A stretch of DNA of 21,491 nucleotides from DATDPY01 sp964395765 (GCA_964395765.1 CAYNCU010000048.1:1-21491), one strand, 5' to 3'. Positions 7,661 through 16,036 are shown, numbered from the stretch's first letter. A program made the numbers and translations. Notes: a model not told the origin generated them from the letters alone.

Positions 7661-7720
7661 TAGCGAGTGGCAGGTTGCAGGCCATTGGCTGCAGGTAGTA
7701 TGTGGCAGGCAGTATGTACC
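7661..7720. repeat. Degenerate G/C-A repeat cluster
   Basis: Within 60 bases the units GGCAGG or TGCAGG occur several times, and AGTATGT occurs twice at 13-base spacing around GGCAGGC. The base composition differs from the AT-rich flanks. Such degenerate GCAGG/GTATG tracts are seen in Bacteroidota intergenic DNA. It lies downstream of the response regulator gene and encodes nothing obvious. Confidence 0.4.
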
Positions 7721-7818
7721 AACAAATTCCCGCTTAAGTCTACAGCTTACCGTTATTTCATTAAAGCTGGGCACAAATTCAAGAAAATAAGTTAAGGCTA
7801 TTCACCTCGGAAGAAAAA

Positions 7819-8877
7819 TCAATATCGCAATTGAGCCAGCTTATTAACATCAAGAATTGTGATGGTGCCGCCTTTTGTTTCTATCAGCTTTTCACTTTTA
7901 AAATCACTCAGGATCCGGATGGTAGTTTCAGTTGCTGTACCGGCCATATTTGCAATATCCTCCCTGGATATTGTTATGCTTAGTTTCGGGTCGTTCTCTT
8001 TTTTAAAGTGATTGCTCAGGCTGACCAGGGCATCGGCTACCCGTTTCCTGACAGTGGTGTAGGCGAGCTGGATCAGTTGTTCTTCCTTTTCCGATAGATT
8101 ATCGGAAAGCATTTTAATGAATCTCCTCGATACCTCGGCATTTTTATAAATAAGGGAAAAGAAATCGTCTTTGGGAATAAAACAGATTTCAGAATCTTCC
8201 AGGGCCTCGGCAGAATCCACATATTTTGATTCGGACAACAAAGAAAGGTAGCCGAAGAAGTCGCCGTCTTTATACAGGCCGGTGATGAGTTCTTTTCCGA
8301 TATCATGGACCTTGTAAGTCTTGATCTTACCCTTGTTCACAAAATAAATCCCCTTCGGATAAAATCCTTCCCGGTAGATAACTTCCTTTTTCCTGCAAAT
8401 CCTAATGTCCTGCTGATCGGAAAGTTTTTTCAGATCACTCATGTTTTTGGCGCTGGCGATAAATTCGTTCAAACCTCCGGCATCTCTTGAAAACTCCTTT
8501 TTGATCATTTCGGATTTCCTCAGACGGGTTTCGATGGCGTTAAGCAATTCCAGGTCATCAAAAGGTTTCGTGATATAATCGTCAGCACCCATTTCCATTC
8601 CTTTCCTCAGTTCACTTCTTTCGGCTTTGGCGGTCAGGAAGATAAACGGAATATTCATAGTATCGTCATTTTTAGAAAGAAGATGCAGAACACCGTAACC
8701 GTCCATCTCAGGCATCATGATGTCACAGATGATCAGGTCCGGTTTTTCTTTCTGGGCAAATTCAATTCCTTCCTTGCCGTTTTTTGCCGCAATTACGTCA
8801 TAGTTGGCCAGTTCAAGAATCTCTTTGGTATTCTCTCGCATTTCCGTGTTGTCTTCGATGAGAAGGATTTTTTTCAT
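7819..8877 (-). CDS. Response regulator fused to a CRP/FNR-type transcription factor (REC-cNMP-HTH)
   Basis: A 352-residue cytoplasmic regulator with three parts. Residues 1-125 are a receiver domain with the acidic pocket IEDN, phospho-acceptor Asp52 (LIICDIMMPEMDG), Thr82 (FLTAK) and Lys104 (ITKPF). Residues about 145-265 are a cyclic-nucleotide-binding-like beta-barrel (YFVNKGKIKTYKV, GDFFGYLSLLSES). Residues about 270-345 are a CRP-type winged helix (ISREDIANMAGTATETTIRI). Phosphorylation probably controls DNA binding. The three cysteines are scattered, so no FNR-like iron-sulfur cluster is expected, and the barrel's ligand cannot be read from sequence. The gene overlaps the kinase gene by four bases (ATGA), indicating translational coupling. 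Its targets are unknown. Confidence 0.92.
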   Translation of the reverse strand: MKKILLIEDNTEMRENTKEILELANYDVIAAKNGKEGIEFAQKEKPDLIICDIMMPEMDGYGVLHLLSKNDDTMNIPFIFLTAKAERSELRKGMEMGADDYITKPFDDLELLNAIETRLRKSEMIKKEFSRDAGGLNEFIASAKNMSDLKKLSDQQDIRICRKKEVIYREGFYPKGIYFVNKGKIKTYKVHDIGKELITGLYKDGDFFGYLSLLSESKYVDSAEALEDSEICFIPKDDFFSLIYKNAEVSRRFIKMLSDNLSEKEEQLIQLAYTTVRKRVADALVSLSNHFKKENDPKLSITISREDIANMAGTATETTIRILSDFKSEKLIETKGGTITILDVNKLAQLRY

Positions 8878-10055
8878 TGTGGTATATTTATGGTGAGCGT
8901 GGTGCCTTTATTTTCTTTGCTGTCGATCCGGATCGAACCGTTCATTAGTTCAACATATTTGGAAACGATATTTAGTCCAAGTCCAGTACCCTGGATATGC
9001 ATGACATTACTTCCGCGGAAGAACCTTTCGAAGAGATGTTTTTGATCCTCTTCCGGAATTCCGATTCCCTTGTCTTTTACCTCTATGGTCAATTGACCAT
9101 CATGCAAATCGGTAGTCACTTCAACCGGTTCGGTATCGGGTGAAAATTTGATTGCGTTGGAGATGAGGTTGAGCAAAATATTCTTCAGGTTCTTTTTATC
9201 AAGCGTTATCAATTCCCTGCCTGTATGTTCGTAATTTATGGTCTGGGTTTCCCTGGTGATGGGCCGCAACTCGGCGATAATTTCAGAGACATATTCCTGT
9301 AGATTGAATTTTTCCGGCACGTTGTCAATCTTACCTTCCTCGAGTTTACTCAATGACAGGAATTCGTTCAGAATATCAGTGAGATTGCCGATCGAAGATT
9401 TTATCCTTTGAATATGCTTGTTTTGTTTTTTCTGTTCATTAAGCTCGCCATACTTTGTAACCAGGGACAGGGATGACAGAATAGTGGCCAGCGGGGTGCG
9501 GAACTCATGAGACGCCATGGAGACAAATCGTGATTTTAATTCATTCAGCTCCCGCTCTTTTTCCAGTGCATCATAAAGATCCTTTTTCGTTTTTTCCAGT
9601 TCATTGATAGCCTCTTCCAGGATCAATGTCCTGTTCTTTACCTGTTTTTCGAGGTCAGCAGAATAGTTTTTCAGCCGCATTTCCGCTTTTTTCCGTTCTG
9701 TAATATCGACGATAAAGGCGATCACGAATTTCCCCTGGGAATTATGGTAGGGGCTCAGGCTGATCTCGACCGGAAATTCCAATCCATCTTTTTTTAAAGC
9801 ATAAAGATCGAGCCCTATTCCCATAGAGCGGGCTTCAGGATTCTTGTTGTATTTATCCCTATGATCCTGATGTTTATCCGTGAACCTTCCGGGGACAAGC
9901 GTTTCAATTTTTGCGCCAATCAATTTTCCGGCGTCATAACCGAATAGGCGCTCGGCGCTGGGATTGGCACGGACTATTTCCCCTTTCTCATTAGTAACAA
10001 GAATTCCTTCTGTGGCATATAAAAAGAGGGCATCCGAGCCTTCCTTGGTTTCCAT
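8874..10055 (-). CDS. PAS-domain sensor histidine kinase, soluble
   Basis: A 393-residue kinase without membrane segments, so it senses a cytoplasmic signal. Residues 5-120 form a PAS domain (GILVTNEKGEIVRANPSAER, then FIVDITERKKAE). Residues 122-175 are a coiled coil. The H-box is at 177-189 with His183 (SMASHEFRTPL). The HATPase has an N box (NILLNLISNAIKFS, about 292-305), G1 (DKGIGIP, 328-334), an F box (FERFFRG) and G2 (GTGLGLNIV, 356-364). All residues needed for autophosphorylation are present. The PAS ligand cannot be told; no heme or flavin signature is obvious. It precedes and overlaps the REC-CRP gene and is surely its partner. A TAnnTTTG box lies 18 bases upstream of the start. 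Confidence 0.93.
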   Translation of the reverse strand: METKEGSDALFLYATEGILVTNEKGEIVRANPSAERLFGYDAGKLIGAKIETLVPGRFTDKHQDHRDKYNKNPEARSMGIGLDLYALKKDGLEFPVEISLSPYHNSQGKFVIAFIVDITERKKAEMRLKNYSADLEKQVKNRTLILEEAINELEKTKKDLYDALEKERELNELKSRFVSMASHEFRTPLATILSSLSLVTKYGELNEQKKQNKHIQRIKSSIGNLTDILNEFLSLSKLEEGKIDNVPEKFNLQEYVSEIIAELRPITRETQTINYEHTGRELITLDKKNLKNILLNLISNAIKFSPDTEPVEVTTDLHDGQLTIEVKDKGIGIPEEDQKHLFERFFRGSNVMHIQGTGLGLNIVSKYVELMNGSIRIDSKENKGTTLTINIPQ

Positions 10056-10072
10056 AAATTGGCTGTAAACCC

Positions 10073-10080
10073 CAAATTTA
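10073..10080 (-). promoter_or_regulatory. Probable Bacteroidota -7 promoter box of the kinase/regulator operon
   Basis: On the minus strand this reads TAAATTTG, an exact TAnnTTTG match, ending 17 bases before the kinase ATG. The -33 region has only a T-rich stretch rather than a clear TTTG, so this is a half-match. The position would give a very short leader, which is plausible in this phylum. Confidence 0.35.
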
Positions 10081-10212
10081 ATAATTATGAAATTTAGAAA
10101 AACCGAATTCGCTAATTATCCGTATTCAAATCACCGGACATAAAAATTCGGGGAAATAACACTGAACCTCAGCCAAACAGGGCATCAATCCTATAATGGC
10201 CGTGCCTGAGAA

Positions 10213-10224
10213 GTCAATATTGAC
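10213..10224. promoter_or_regulatory. Perfect 12-base palindrome, candidate operator
   Basis: GTCAATATTGAC is its own reverse complement (half-site GTCAA around TA). It lies 158 bases upstream of the kinase start. It is neither a classical CRP site (TGTGA-N6-TCACA) nor an exact FNR site (TTGAT-N4-ATCAA). It could bind the CRP-like regulator of the adjacent operon, but nothing in the sequence proves that. Confidence 0.3.
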
Positions 10225-10389
10225 ACTTTTCACGTTACCGGGCATCATAGTTTGATCCATTTATTAGGATCTTAATAATCAGGATTTAGATCATACATGT
10301 AAAGCCGGAATTAAAATCCGGTAAGGAATCAGAAATTACAGGATGGGAAGGCCTATTGTCCTGGACTACCTCCCGTTAAAAAAAATCCA

Positions 10390-11610
10390 TTATTTCCCTT
10401 TTTTCCGGTGGAAATTTTTTTTCCCTTGAAATTTACTTTTATGCGGGTAATGTGGTCTTTCTCTTTCCGGAACCTCCATTTTTGCAATATGAGTGGGTAA
10501 CTCAAGTCGTGGAATGCTGCTCCCGATCAGCTCCTCAATCTTTTTTAACTTAAGCCGGTCCCTGTTATTCACCAGGGTAAGCGCTTCTCCTTTGGCATTG
10601 ACCCGGGCTGTCCGGCCGACCCGATGAACGTAGTCTTCAGAAGTATGCGGAACATCGTAATTGATCACCATATTAATTTCCTTAACATCAATGCCCCGGC
10701 TCATTACATCGGTAGCCACCAGGATACGGATATGCCTGGCCCGGAACTTTCTTAACACTTCTTCTCTTTCCGCCTGTTCAAGCAAGGATGAGATGCCCTG
10801 GGCAGGGAAGCCGTTCCGCGAAAGGGAATTAACAATCTCCGACACCTTGCTTTTTGTAGAAGTAAATATCAGGATGCTCTCGTAATTTTCGCGTTCACTT
10901 AATATATGGGTGATGATCTTCACTTTTTGAGGATCTGAAACCAAGCAAACTTTCTGGTCGACACCCTCGGCAGGTTTGGAAATGGACAGGGATATTTCAA
11001 CGGGGTCATGTAATATTTTCTTTGCCAGTCGTCTTATTTTGTCAGGCATGGTTGCGCTGAACATCAGGGTCTGGCGTTTGCCGGGAAGGTAGGACAGGAT
11101 AGTCAGGATGTCGTCGACAAAGCCCATATCCATCATCTTATCAGCTTCATCCAGGATAAGATGCCTGATTTTATCAAGACTGATACTGCCCATTTTTAAA
11201 TACGACAATAATTTTCCGGGAGTAGCAATGATGATATCGGTGCCGTTGGTGAGGGCAGCCTTTTGCAATTCCCAGTCCCGTCCATCACCGCCGCCATAAA
11301 TGGCCATGGATCCTGCGGAGATGAAATACGAAAATCCCTGGATGTGTTGTTCGACCTGAATCGCCAGTTCACGGGTGGGGACAATGATAAGCGTATCGGT
11401 ATGCGAATTTTCTCTTCCTATCAGTTTATTGAGGATAGGCAAAACATAAGCGCCGGTCTTGCCGGTACCGGTCTGAGCACAGGCGATTAAATCCTTGTTT
11501 TCAATGATCAGGGGTATTACTTTTTTTTGTATTGGCGTGGCCGACTCATAGCCCATATAAGAAATTGCCTCAAGAAGCCGGTCATCAAGATTAAGTTCTG
11601 TGAATTTCAT
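10390..11610 (-). CDS. DEAD-box ATP-dependent RNA helicase (RhlE/CsdA-like)
   Basis: A 406-residue helicase with the full motif set: Q motif (FTELNLDD with ATPIQ at 25-29), motif I AQTGTGKT (45-52), Ia PTRELAIQ (78-85), II DEAD (154-157), III SAT (185-187), V ATDVMSRGIDV (299-309) and VI HRVGRTAR (329-336). The last 30 residues are rich in Lys, Arg and His (HYPHKSKFQGKKNFHRKKGK), an RNA-binding tail typical of RhlE-type proteins. Its likely work is RNA remodelling in ribosome assembly, mRNA decay or cold adaptation. It is a single gene. A perfect inverted repeat sits in its presumed 5' leader (11639-11659), which could control expression. Confidence 0.93.
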   Translation of the reverse strand: MKFTELNLDDRLLEAISYMGYESATPIQKKVIPLIIENKDLIACAQTGTGKTGAYVLPILNKLIGRENSHTDTLIIVPTRELAIQVEQHIQGFSYFISAGSMAIYGGGDGRDWELQKAALTNGTDIIIATPGKLLSYLKMGSISLDKIRHLILDEADKMMDMGFVDDILTILSYLPGKRQTLMFSATMPDKIRRLAKKILHDPVEISLSISKPAEGVDQKVCLVSDPQKVKIITHILSERENYESILIFTSTKSKVSEIVNSLSRNGFPAQGISSLLEQAEREEVLRKFRARHIRILVATDVMSRGIDVKEINMVINYDVPHTSEDYVHRVGRTARVNAKGEALTLVNNRDRLKLKKIEELIGSSIPRLELPTHIAKMEVPERERPHYPHKSKFQGKKNFHRKKGK

Positions 11611-11638
11611 TTATTGATTAAAAGATTCCTTTGTATCG

Positions 11639-11659
11639 ACAGATCATAAACTGATCTGT
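11639..11659. promoter_or_regulatory. Dyad in the helicase leader region
   Basis: ACAGATCA (11639-11646) and TGATCTGT (11652-11659) form a perfect eight-base inverted repeat with the five-base loop TAAAC, 28 bases upstream of the helicase ATG. As RNA it would fold next to the ribosome binding region; as DNA it could be an operator. Confidence 0.35.
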
Positions 11660-11860
11660 TAGTAAAGGATTGATATTCTGTACCTATGTACCATTTTATT
11701 CCGATTCGGATGATATTGTAACCAACCGGTTTAGGGATACAATCCATGCTGTTAATTTTTCAGCATCTCCAGACTGCTTGTTTAAAGGATTGTCAGTATT
11801 ATATTATTGCCTTTCCTGACCCGCAGTTCCATCGATTCACAAGGCAAAAATATCCTTAAA

Positions 11861-11874
11861 TTCTCAAATGAGAA
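11861..11874 (-). terminator. Weak hairpin downstream of the phosphorylase gene
   Basis: TTCTCA and TGAGAA form a six-base stem with a two-base centre, about 120 bases after the phosphorylase stop. On the minus strand it is followed by TTTAAGG and a later ATATTTTTG. The stem is AT-rich and the T run is imperfect, so it is only a possible terminator. Confidence 0.2.
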
Positions 11875-11993
11875 AGTTATTGTTCATAAGATCTTAAATT
11901 TGAGCCATTCTGATGGTTTTCCCTGAGTAAATCGAAGGGTCTTAACCTTAAAATTCCTCCCAGCCACTCAATAGACCGGATACAAAACCAAAA

Positions 11994-14429
11994 TTATAAT
12001 GTCACTTCCACGGAATGTTCCTGATGATCTTTAAACACGGGGATTAAATTCGATGAAACAGATTTGCCATCGACCTTCATTTTTTTCACGCCTTTCATGC
12101 TTCCTTCAGGATTTAAAACTTCAATCCGGTAAATACAGCCGCGGAATTTACGACTTACCCTGAATTTTTTCCAGCCGGAAGGAATACACGGATCGATTAG
12201 CAGGCCGTCAAATTCCGGCCGGATCCCTAGAATATACTGTGTAATTGCATAGAAGTTCCATGAGGCCGTTCCGGTCAGCCATGAGTTCTTGGCTTCACCG
12301 GGCCTGAAGGCATCCTTGCCTGCCACCATCTGGGCGTAAACATAAGGTTCGGTTTTATGCAGGTCGCTGATTTCCTCGAGATAGGAGGGGCATATTTTCC
12401 GGTAATATTCCCAGGCCCTGTTACCATTACCCAGGACTGTTTCTCCGATCATGATCCAGGGATTATTATGGCAGAAAACTCCGGCATTCTCCTTATAGCC
12501 TTGTGGGTAGGAGGATATTTCACCATACTCAATATAATACTTTGTAAATGGAGGGTTATTAAGAACAATGCCGTGCTCACAGTCAAGATATTTCTTTACC
12601 GAATTCAGAGCCTTCTCACATAAACCCAGGTCTTTCCCGATACCGGCCATGGTGCACCATCCCTGCGATTCTATAAATATTCTTCCTTCTTCATTTTCAT
12701 GGCTGCCAACCTTTCTGCCGGAATAATCATACGCTCTCAGGAACCATTCCCCGTCCCATCCGTATTTTTTAATCGCTTCTTCCATTTTGGTGACTTCCCT
12801 GACGGCGCGTTTAGCTTCATCGTTATTTCCGATTTTTTCACACAATTCAACGTAGTCCTTGCCATAAACCACGAAAAGGCCGGCGATCATTACCGATTCG
12901 GCCTTCGATCCTTCGGTTTTGTTTTCTGTAGTCTGAAACGATTCATCCGGATCATTGGAAAAACAATTCAGGTTCAGACAATCGTTCCAGTCGGCCCGGC
13001 CGATAAGCGGTAATCCATGCGGGCCGAGATTATTTAGGACATGATCAAAAGAAACCGTGAGGTGATCGAATAAGGTGCGTGCCATACTTTCATCATTATC
13101 GAAAGGCACCTTTTCATCGAGGATACCAAAGTCGCCGGTTTCCTTGATATAACTTACCGTGCCGAGGATCAGCCACATCGGGTCGTCGTTAAATCCGCCA
13201 CCGATATCGTTATTTCCTCTTTTGGTGAGCGGCTGATACTGGTGATAACAGCCGCCATCGGGAAATTGTGTGGAGGCGATATCGATGATTCGTTCTCTTG
13301 CTCTTTCGGGAATCTGGTGTACAAAGCCGATCAGGTCCTGGTTGGAATCACGAAAGCCCATGCCCCTGCCGATCCCCGACTCGAAGAAGGAAGCGGAACG
13401 GGAAAAACAAAAGGTGATCATGCACTGGTACTGGTTCCAGGTGTTCACCATGCGGTCGAGACGGTCATCACCGGAATCCAATGAGAAAATACTTAATAGA
13501 TTATCCCAATACCTACGGAGCTCCGCAAGCGCCGAATCCACTTTGGCGACCGAATTGAATTTTGCTATGGTTTCTTCCGCTTTTTTCTTATTGATGACAT
13601 TTTTCGATTCCCATTTATCATCTTCCTCATTTTCCACGTAACCCAGGATAAAAATAAAGTCCTTTGATTCACCCGGCTTCAATTCCACTTCAAGGTAATG
13701 GGAGGCAATGGGTGACCAGCCATGTGCTTCGCTGTTTCGGGGCTTTCCCTCCGTCACTGCCTGCGCTTCGTCGAAACCGTTGTAAAGCCCCATGAAAGAT
13801 TCCCGGTCCGTGTCGTATCCCTGTACAGGAACATTGACCGAATAATAAGCATAATGATTTCTTCTTTCCTTGTATTCCGTTTTATGGTAGATTACAGAAT
13901 CCTTTATTTCAACTTCGCCGGTCGAAAAATTGCGCTGGAAGTTTTCCATGTCCGCAGCGGCATTCCAGAGGCACCATTCCACGAAAGAAAATATTTTCAG
14001 CTTTTTATTTTCCTTTGAATGATTGGAAAGCGTAAGTTTTTGAATTTCAGCCCAGGTATTGAGCGGAACAAAATAAAGAACCTCTGCGCTGACCCCGTTT
14101 TTTGCTCCGCGGATGATGGTATAATTCATGCCATGACGGCATTTATAATCGTCGAGTTCAGTTTTGACGGGTTTCCAACCCGGTGACCAGACACAATCTT
14201 TATCCTTTACATAAAAATATTTTCCCCCACTGTCCGTGGGCACATTATTGTATCGATAACGGGTAATGCGCCTGAATTTAGCGTCCTTGCAGAATGAATA
14301 ACCGCCGGCGGTATTGGAAACAAGGGAAAAAAAATCTTCTGTGCCCAGGTAATTGATCCAGGGCCACGGAGTACGGGGATCGGTGATCACGTACTCACGG
14401 TTCTTATCGTCAAAATGTCCGAATTTCAT
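11994..14429 (-). CDS. cbp: Cellobiose phosphorylase (glycoside hydrolase family 94)
   Basis: An 811-residue cytoplasmic enzyme from the ATG at 14429; a TTG three codons earlier is less likely, since family members start MR/K-x-GHFDD. It should split cellobiose with phosphate into alpha-glucose-1-phosphate and glucose, saving ATP. Near-identical blocks to known cellobiose phosphorylases run the whole length: EYVITDPRTPWPWINYLG, GGYSFCKDAKFRRITRYRYN, GRGMGFRDSNQDLIGFVH, YHQYQPLTKRGNNDIGGGF, and GRADWNDCLNLNCFS with the general acid Asp of WND at about residue 483. YKENAGVFCHNNPW and AKNSWLTGTASWNF follow near the end. There is no signal peptide, as expected. The conserved WNDCLNLNCF block favours cellobiose over chitobiose or cellobionate. 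It follows the symporter gene by 18 bases in one operon. Confidence 0.95.
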   Translation of the reverse strand: MKFGHFDDKNREYVITDPRTPWPWINYLGTEDFFSLVSNTAGGYSFCKDAKFRRITRYRYNNVPTDSGGKYFYVKDKDCVWSPGWKPVKTELDDYKCRHGMNYTIIRGAKNGVSAEVLYFVPLNTWAEIQKLTLSNHSKENKKLKIFSFVEWCLWNAAADMENFQRNFSTGEVEIKDSVIYHKTEYKERRNHYAYYSVNVPVQGYDTDRESFMGLYNGFDEAQAVTEGKPRNSEAHGWSPIASHYLEVELKPGESKDFIFILGYVENEEDDKWESKNVINKKKAEETIAKFNSVAKVDSALAELRRYWDNLLSIFSLDSGDDRLDRMVNTWNQYQCMITFCFSRSASFFESGIGRGMGFRDSNQDLIGFVHQIPERARERIIDIASTQFPDGGCYHQYQPLTKRGNNDIGGGFNDDPMWLILGTVSYIKETGDFGILDEKVPFDNDESMARTLFDHLTVSFDHVLNNLGPHGLPLIGRADWNDCLNLNCFSNDPDESFQTTENKTEGSKAESVMIAGLFVVYGKDYVELCEKIGNNDEAKRAVREVTKMEEAIKKYGWDGEWFLRAYDYSGRKVGSHENEEGRIFIESQGWCTMAGIGKDLGLCEKALNSVKKYLDCEHGIVLNNPPFTKYYIEYGEISSYPQGYKENAGVFCHNNPWIMIGETVLGNGNRAWEYYRKICPSYLEEISDLHKTEPYVYAQMVAGKDAFRPGEAKNSWLTGTASWNFYAITQYILGIRPEFDGLLIDPCIPSGWKKFRVSRKFRGCIYRIEVLNPEGSMKGVKKMKVDGKSVSSNLIPVFKDHQEHSVEVTL

Positions 14430-14447
14430 AATTCGCAAATTTAATTT

Positions 14448-15803
14448 TTAAACCATTGCCGGCTGTCCGGCTTTCCTTGCGTTCAGGTCAGCTTCAATCT
14501 GATCCATTTTATTCCTGTTGAGGGTATAAAAGAACAAAGCGATTATTCCAAAGATTGAAAAAATACCCGGGATCCAACTCATTAGTAATTTAATACCCGG
14601 AACAGCCCCGGGGATCGTACTGGCATCCATGCCATTATAATGATAAGCCGAAAGAACAAAACCGATAATGGCGCCTGCCACACCCCCGCCGAATTTCATG
14701 GCAAATGTGCCGGCAGAATAAAAAAGGCCGGTGGCCCTGCGGTTATTTTTCCATTCAGAATAGTCGGCGGAATCGCCCAGCATGGCAAAGAAAAGGACAG
14801 GCATGATCCCGGCGCCGAACTCCGACAAAATTCCGAAAATAAATATCGGAACAATGCCGGTCGGGCCGAAGAAATAGATCATGCCGTTGGTGATTCCCGA
14901 AAACAGGATGACATAGATAAACAATTCTTTTTTCCCGAAAAAGTTGGCCATAGGCGTTGTGACCAGCGCTGCGACCATGGAGATAACCAACAGGGCAACC
15001 ATATAAAAAGCCGTCAAGGGCACCCGGTGGAGGTAATGTTCAAAGTAAATGACGGTAATCCCCTGCTTGATGGAATTATAAGTGACAAAAAGGAATCCGA
15101 TCAATAATAAGATAAGCCAGGGCCGGTTGGTCACCAGGTCTTTCAGGTCCTTCCTGATATTGGTGTGCTGGTCTTTAGGCGGCGTTACCCTTTCTTTCGT
15201 TGAAAAATAGGTGATCATCAGGAAGAAGACAAGCAGGGCGGCGAAAACATACATGGAGTACTGGTAACCGAGGTTTCTATTCCCATGGCCGAGAAACATG
15301 ACCAGGTAAATAAGAAATCCCTGGGAAATGATACCTCCCAGGTAAGCTCCGGCAAAACGGAAGGAGGATAAAGAGGTACGTATTTTATGTGAGCTGGTCA
15401 TGACGCCCATTAAGGCGGCATAAGGGATATTATTGGCCGTATAGATGAACAGCATAAGGATGTAGGTAAAATAGGCGTAAACCAGTTTGCCGTTATAACT
15501 GAAATCAGGAGTAGTAAAAGTAAGGGCCATGAAAATACCGAGGGGTAGGGCCGAGTACAATATCCAGGGCCTGAATTTACCCTGTTTGGTTTGTGTGCGG
15601 TCGGCGAGCATACCTACCACCACGTCGAGCCCGCCGTCACCGATCCGGGCCACCAGCAATAGTACGCCGGCCGCGGCTGCCGTAATGCCGAAAACGTCGG
15701 TGTAAAAGACAAGTAAGAAAGTGGTTATGGATCGCCAGGCGATGTTCGCGGCAGTGTCGCCCAGGGCGTAACCGATTTTTTCCTTTAAGGCAATTTTTTC
15801 CAT
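14448..15803 (-). CDS. GPH-family (MelB-like) sugar:cation symporter, probably for cellobiose
   Basis: A 451-residue inner-membrane transporter with about twelve predicted transmembrane helices. The N-terminus EKIGYALGDTAANIAWRS is typical of the glycoside-pentoside-hexuronide family. Asp56 and Asp60 (ARIGDGGLD) match the pattern of the cation-binding acidic pair of MelB. The loop motif ADRTQTKQGKFRPW (67-80) is the family signature between helices 2 and 3. The C-terminus ends in a short basic tail. It is the first gene of a two-gene operon with cellobiose phosphorylase, so the likely substrate is cellobiose or a short cello-oligosaccharide, moved into the cytoplasm with Na+ or H+. The substrate is inferred from context. 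The upstream spacer is full of inverted repeats. Confidence 0.9.
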   Translation of the reverse strand: MEKIALKEKIGYALGDTAANIAWRSITTFLLVFYTDVFGITAAAAGVLLLVARIGDGGLDVVVGMLADRTQTKQGKFRPWILYSALPLGIFMALTFTTPDFSYNGKLVYAYFTYILMLFIYTANNIPYAALMGVMTSSHKIRTSLSSFRFAGAYLGGIISQGFLIYLVMFLGHGNRNLGYQYSMYVFAALLVFFLMITYFSTKERVTPPKDQHTNIRKDLKDLVTNRPWLILLLIGFLFVTYNSIKQGITVIYFEHYLHRVPLTAFYMVALLVISMVAALVTTPMANFFGKKELFIYVILFSGITNGMIYFFGPTGIVPIFIFGILSEFGAGIMPVLFFAMLGDSADYSEWKNNRRATGLFYSAGTFAMKFGGGVAGAIIGFVLSAYHYNGMDASTIPGAVPGIKLLMSWIPGIFSIFGIIALFFYTLNRNKMDQIEADLNARKAGQPAMV

Positions 15804-15921
15804 GGATGTCCGGTTTAGGTTTATTAAAAATCGACCTGCATGAAATTATGTTATAAAAGGCTGCAAGAAAGCATGGTGGTAGAAGAATTCAAAAAATCAA
15901 GTTTAAAAAGTTGTTTAACCT

Positions 15922-16021
15922 CCTTCGCGTTCCGCTACGGCGAACGAGAAGGTTACGGTTTAATTCCCCGGAGCTCTGCCCCGGAAATTCGGGTCCAGGG
16001 CTTGCCCTGGGGTTAAATACC
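15922..16021. repeat. Compound palindromic (REP-like) element upstream of the sugar operon
   Basis: Three nested structures are visible. First is a hairpin with arms CCTTCgCGTTC (15922-15932) and GAACGaGAAGG (15942-15952). Second is a perfect hairpin CCAGGGC-TT-GCCCTGG (15995-16010). Third, outer arms GGTTTAATTCCCC (15957-15969) and GGGGTTAAATACC (16009-16021) enclose CCCCGG twice (15966-15971 and 15979-15984). It is more GC-rich than its surroundings. The design resembles dispersed REP or MITE-like elements of Bacteroidota. Whether it is repeated elsewhere in the genome cannot be seen from this window. Confidence 0.6.
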
Positions 16022-16036
16022 CTTTATTAATCGAAA

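Larger units (their letters stand above)
10056..10389. other. Intergenic region upstream of the two-component operon
   Basis: No gene is visible. The region holds a TAnnTTTG-type box next to the kinase start and a perfect 12-base palindrome at 10213-10224. The part nearest the helicase gene has a T-rich run on the minus strand just after the helicase stop, but no strong hairpin. Confidence 0.6.
11611..11993. other. Intergenic region between phosphorylase and helicase genes
   Basis: No gene is visible in these 383 bases. They contain the 3' flank of the phosphorylase gene, a weak hairpin at 11861-11874 and the helicase leader with a dyad at 11639-11659. No clear TAnnTTTG box was found. Confidence 0.6.

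Noticed and set aside
7819..8877. REC-CRP regulator as an oxygen-sensing FNR
   Set aside because: The three cysteines are scattered (about 51, 160 and 232) and do not form an iron-sulfur binding cluster.
11994..14429. GH94 protein as chitobiose or cellobionate phosphorylase
   Set aside because: Blocks around the active site and throughout the protein match cellobiose phosphorylase much more closely.
14640..15107. Open frame of 155 codons on the plus strand
   Set aside because: It is antisense to the symporter and rich in His, Asp and Arg, as expected from the reverse of membrane-protein codons.
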